Positions 30,115 to 31,720 of a stretch of 31,720 nucleotides of DNA are shown here, one piece after another. Each line of letters begins with the position of its first letter. Within the stretch, counting starts at the first letter, position 1. The stretch is from a virus. The stretch spans positions 1 through 31,720 of the IMG/VR virus record IMGVR_UViG_3300035701_002936, one strand, 5' to 3'. The translations under genes and the position numbers were made by a program. Below the pieces are notes generated by a model, which was not told the DNA's origin, did no database searches, and saw only the letters and a program-made list of their open reading frames with translations.

Positions 30115-30615
30115 TCACACCTTGACGCGCACGGACTTGACGTAGGGGGCCACGGCCGGAAGATCGACCGTCTGAGAGAACCGCTTGAACGCCTCGTAAC
30201 CCTTCACCTGGAAGTTGTAAGGGCCTGGCTTGAGAAGCTTGCCAAAGAGTCCTGGGTCGGGATCGACGTTGGCGTTTTGGTACTCGTTCCACACCAGCCA
30301 CGGGAGCCAGGTGCGGTACTCGAAGGCGTAGCGGCCCTTCTCCTCGTCGATTTCCAAGGGGCCGGCGGCCGACGCGATGCCCACGCCGCGCCGGTCAATC
30401 ACCTTGGGCGAAATGGGAACGTTGAACGCGATGCGGCTGGCCAGCGGGATGAATGTCGCCCGCGACGCCCCGCTCCACACGGGAATCTCCTCAAGCACCG
30501 CCGCCAGCCACGTCACAATGGCCTGCGCGAGCACATCTTGCATGTGCGCGTGCAGGGCCTTGCGGTATCCCGCAAAGTCCAGCGTCGGCACGGCCAGCGA
30601 TGCGGTGAACTTCAT
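30115..30615 (-). CDS. Tail completion/connector-like protein, 166 aa
   Basis: The protein lies between the chaperone T extension and the tape measure. It contains LEEIPVWSGASRATFIPLAS and ISPKVIDRRGVGIASAAGPL, then a WLPWLVWNEYQN segment and a basic C-terminus (PYVKSVRVKV). Proteins of this style (HK97 gp10-like) close the tail or join it to the head, but usually lie upstream of the major tail gene, so the assignment is tentative. The ATG at 30615 overlaps the T stop as ATGA, indicating coupling. Confidence 0.62.
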   Translation of the reverse strand: MKFTASLAVPTLDFAGYRKALHAHMQDVLAQAIVTWLAAVLEEIPVWSGASRATFIPLASRIAFNVPISPKVIDRRGVGIASAAGPLEIDEEKGRYAFEYRTWLPWLVWNEYQNANVDPDPGLFGKLLKPGPYNFQVKGYEAFKRFSQTVDLPAVAPYVKSVRVKV

Positions 30616-30884
30616 GGTCCGACACCTCCTCCCCGAGAAGCCTGGGCGAGGCCCGAGGGCATCCTTGCCCCAACGAGTTGAGCCTCCCGCTCTTGCTCGT
30701 CGTAACTGGCGATCTGATCGAAGGCGACGATAAGAGCCTGGGTCTCAAGGCCGCACTCGTCCCAGGACGCCCGGACGCCCGGCGGCCGAACGCCTAGCCG
30801 GCGGCAGGCCCGCCAGACGGCGTACTCGCCGCTTCGGAAAGGGGCGAAGAGAACTCGGGCGGCAGAGGAGCCGGACCAGCAAGA
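30612..30884 (-). CDS. Tail assembly chaperone T extension, expressed by -1 frameshift
   Basis: These 90 codons (VLFAPFRSGEYAVWRACRRL ... QALIVAFDQIASYDEQEREA) look like a real protein, yet no ATG, GTG or TTG occurs in frame ahead of them until near the end (ATG CCC). The frame is exactly -1 relative to gene G and continues from inside it. Siphoviruses make a G-T fusion in this position by programmed slippage. The run GGTTTTTC (30890-30883) is the best slip site seen. Slipping there gives a fusion of about 236 residues with G residues 1-146. The stop overlaps the next start as ATGA. Confidence 0.78.
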   Translation of the reverse strand, partial: SCWSGSSAARVLFAPFRSGEYAVWRACRRLGVRPPGVRASWDECGLETQALIVAFDQIASYDEQEREAQLVGARMPSGLAQASRGGGVGP

Positions 30885-31321
30885 AAAACCTCGCGGGCCT
30901 TTTGCAGCTTGGACTCGTCCAAGGCGTTGGCCTCCATGACCAGGGCGAGCACGCGGTTGGCCTCGATCTGCGTCAGGCCGCCGTTTTTCAAGTCGGCTTC
31001 CCAGTTGGGCCAGGTGCGAGGGTCTTCCCGCTTCACCATGTCCCACTCGATCTCGCTCGGTTCCAGCGAGCGGGTCACGATGTAGCCCAGCCGCTTCTTG
31101 CCGTACTCGGCCGTCACTTGCTGGTAGGTCGGATCATTCAGTTGCGGCACCCAGCCGTCCTTGGTCAGCTTGCCCGGCGGCTTGGGCACGGGGCAGATGG
31201 AGTCGAACTCGTCCATGTCGGTCAGGCCGCGGGCGCGGAACACGATCTTTTCGTCGCCGCGTGGCAGGACTAGCACGACCTCGTTGCACAGGGTTTTGGG
31301 GTCGATTCCGCCAATCTTCAT
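30794..31321 (-). CDS. Tail assembly chaperone G, 175 aa
   Basis: The gene lies between the major-tail-like gene and the tape measure, where siphoviruses encode the chaperone that coats the tape measure until tail-tube polymerisation. The N-terminus is structured (GDEKIVFRARGLTDMDEFDS, GYIVTRSLEPSEIEWDMVKR). The last 28 residues (AGPAPLPPEFSSPLSEAAST...) are low-complexity, as expected after a frameshift site. The ATG at 31321 has GAGGG upstream. No catalytic motif is present. The same mRNA should also yield the longer G-T fusion. Confidence 0.8.
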   Translation of the reverse strand: MKIGGIDPKTLCNEVVLVLPRGDEKIVFRARGLTDMDEFDSICPVPKPPGKLTKDGWVPQLNDPTYQQVTAEYGKKRLGYIVTRSLEPSEIEWDMVKREDPRTWPNWEADLKNGGLTQIEANRVLALVMEANALDESKLQKAREVFLAGPAPLPPEFSSPLSEAASTPSGGPAAG

Positions 31322-31448
31322 GGTTTTCCCTCGCGTTAGAGTTCAGAGTGGCGGGGTCGGCTCCGGTGCCGGCCCCGCCTATGGGACTGGTCATTTTGGC
31401 CAATCCAACCGGCTAAGGCCCCGCAAGGCGTTCGCCGGGGAGTCGTCC
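31322..31448 (-). other. Intergenic hairpins after the major tail gene
   Basis: The minus-strand transcript leaving the major-tail-like gene meets two hairpins. One is CCCC/GGGG-based at 31419-31440 with an inner GGC/GCC stem. The other is a 12-bp stem with one G-U pair at 31350-31379 around a six-base loop. Neither is followed by a U-run, so complete termination is unlikely. They may slow polymerase or protect the 3' end, allowing the tail protein to be made in excess over the chaperone. No gene is seen in this 127 bp. Confidence 0.5.
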
Positions 31449-31720
31449 TTAGACGCGGCGCTCGACAATCGGCTCGGTGGCGTTGCACTTGCCGCTAATG
31501 GAGATCGTGGCGTCCTTGAAGTTGACCTCCTTCGAGTCGGCCCGGAAGTCCGGGAAGGTCGTCTTCTCGTTCTCAGCCGTGCCGCAGGGCGGCGTGTAGA
31601 GCACGATCAGGTCGATGGCGTAAGGCTCGCACGGATCGTCCGAGGAGCTTACCCACTCGGCCGCTCCGCCCGCCTGCTTCAGCGCGTCCATCGGGCTGAC
31701 CGGCTCGCTGGTGCCCTGGG
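31449..31720 (-). CDS. Major tail (tube) protein-like, C-terminal part, cut by right edge
   Basis: The reading frame is open to the right edge, and residues before the first in-window ATG (QGTSEPVSP) flow smoothly into MDALKQAGGAAEW, so the true start lies outside the window. The visible part has alternating beta segments (YAIDLIVLYTPPCGTAENEK, FKDATISISGKCNATEPIVE) as in tail-tube subunits. The call rests on order: the gene just upstream of the chaperone pair is normally the major tail protein. A different virion beta-protein is possible. Confidence 0.6.
   Translation of the reverse strand, partial: QGTSEPVSPMDALKQAGGAAEWVSSSDDPCEPYAIDLIVLYTPPCGTAENEKTTFPDFRADSKEVNFKDATISISGKCNATEPIVERRV

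Noticed and set aside
27895-30681. 928-codon open frame on the plus strand opposite the tape measure
   Set aside because: It mirrors the tape-measure codons, has the His/Arg/Leu-rich look of antisense in GC-rich DNA, and has no ribosome site. The tape measure on the minus strand is well supported.
30983-30989. GAAAAAC as the slip site for the G/T frameshift
   Set aside because: It is closer to a classic A-rich heptamer, but the T frame immediately after it (EKRRPDADRGQPRARPG) looks like a shadow of G. Coding character moves to T only after the GGTTTTTC run.

Overview
This window reads as one contiguous stretch of a double-stranded DNA tailed bacteriophage or prophage with a long non-contractile (siphovirus-type) tail. 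The evidence is a long tape-measure protein, a tail-assembly-chaperone gene pair joined by an apparent -1 frameshift, tail-tip and fibre-like proteins, and a replication module (primase-helicase, SNF2-like helicase, DNA methyltransferase, DnaQ-like exonuclease, MazG-like dNTP diphosphohydrolase). The DNA is GC-rich (about 60% by eye). Shine-Dalgarno sites of the GGAGG type precede most genes, and several start codons are GTG or TTG. Genes are packed with 1-4 nt stop/start overlaps. The host cannot be named from the sequence. The Gram-negative-style lipoprotein and signal peptide suggest a diderm, and a planctomycete-like high-GC host is possible but only a guess. No integrase, terminase, capsid, portal or DNA polymerase gene is seen here.

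Layout. (1) 1-10647, minus strand: a leftward early operon. In transcription order it encodes a ParB-like protein, an unknown 247-aa protein, a degenerate tRNA-like element, an unknown 174-aa protein, a beta-class DNA methyltransferase, a 63-aa protein, an SNF2-like helicase, a 103-aa protein, a secreted trypsin-like protease, an HTH-metallophosphoesterase fusion, a three-TM membrane protein, several tiny proteins, a cysteine-rich lipoprotein, and a second metallophosphoesterase cut by the left edge. (2) 10648-10810: a divergent control region holding a long nested palindrome. (3) 10811-15569, plus strand: TTG-initiated primase-helicase, a small doubtful ORF, a MazG/MazZ-like diphosphohydrolase, a DEDDh exonuclease and two cysteine-rich proteins. 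(4) 15566-16532: one leftward accessory gene with a poly-aspartate run, then about 480 bp without a convincing gene, containing a second nested palindrome just downstream of a TATAAT box and a strong terminator. (5) 16533-31720, minus strand: the late tail operon. In transcription order it encodes a major-tail-like protein (cut by the right edge), chaperone G and its frameshifted T extension, a 166-aa connector-like protein, the tape measure, a 201-aa structural protein, three tandem paralogous fibre-like proteins, a protein with 20-residue repeats, a 132-aa protein, a 970-aa tail-tip protein, a 274-aa protein and a 59-aa basic protein. It ends at the terminator at 16477-16510.

How it fits together. 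The two early arms diverge from the palindrome at 10667-10755, so this is the natural place for an operator, a partition/centromere site or an origin. The late operon is built for strong expression, with intergenic hairpins after the major tail gene and a programmed frameshift setting chaperone stoichiometry. The least conventional elements are the two nested palindromes, the tRNA-like element, the HTH-phosphoesterase fusion, the protease/membrane-protein/lipoprotein cluster, and the tandem fibre family beside a 20-residue-repeat protein.
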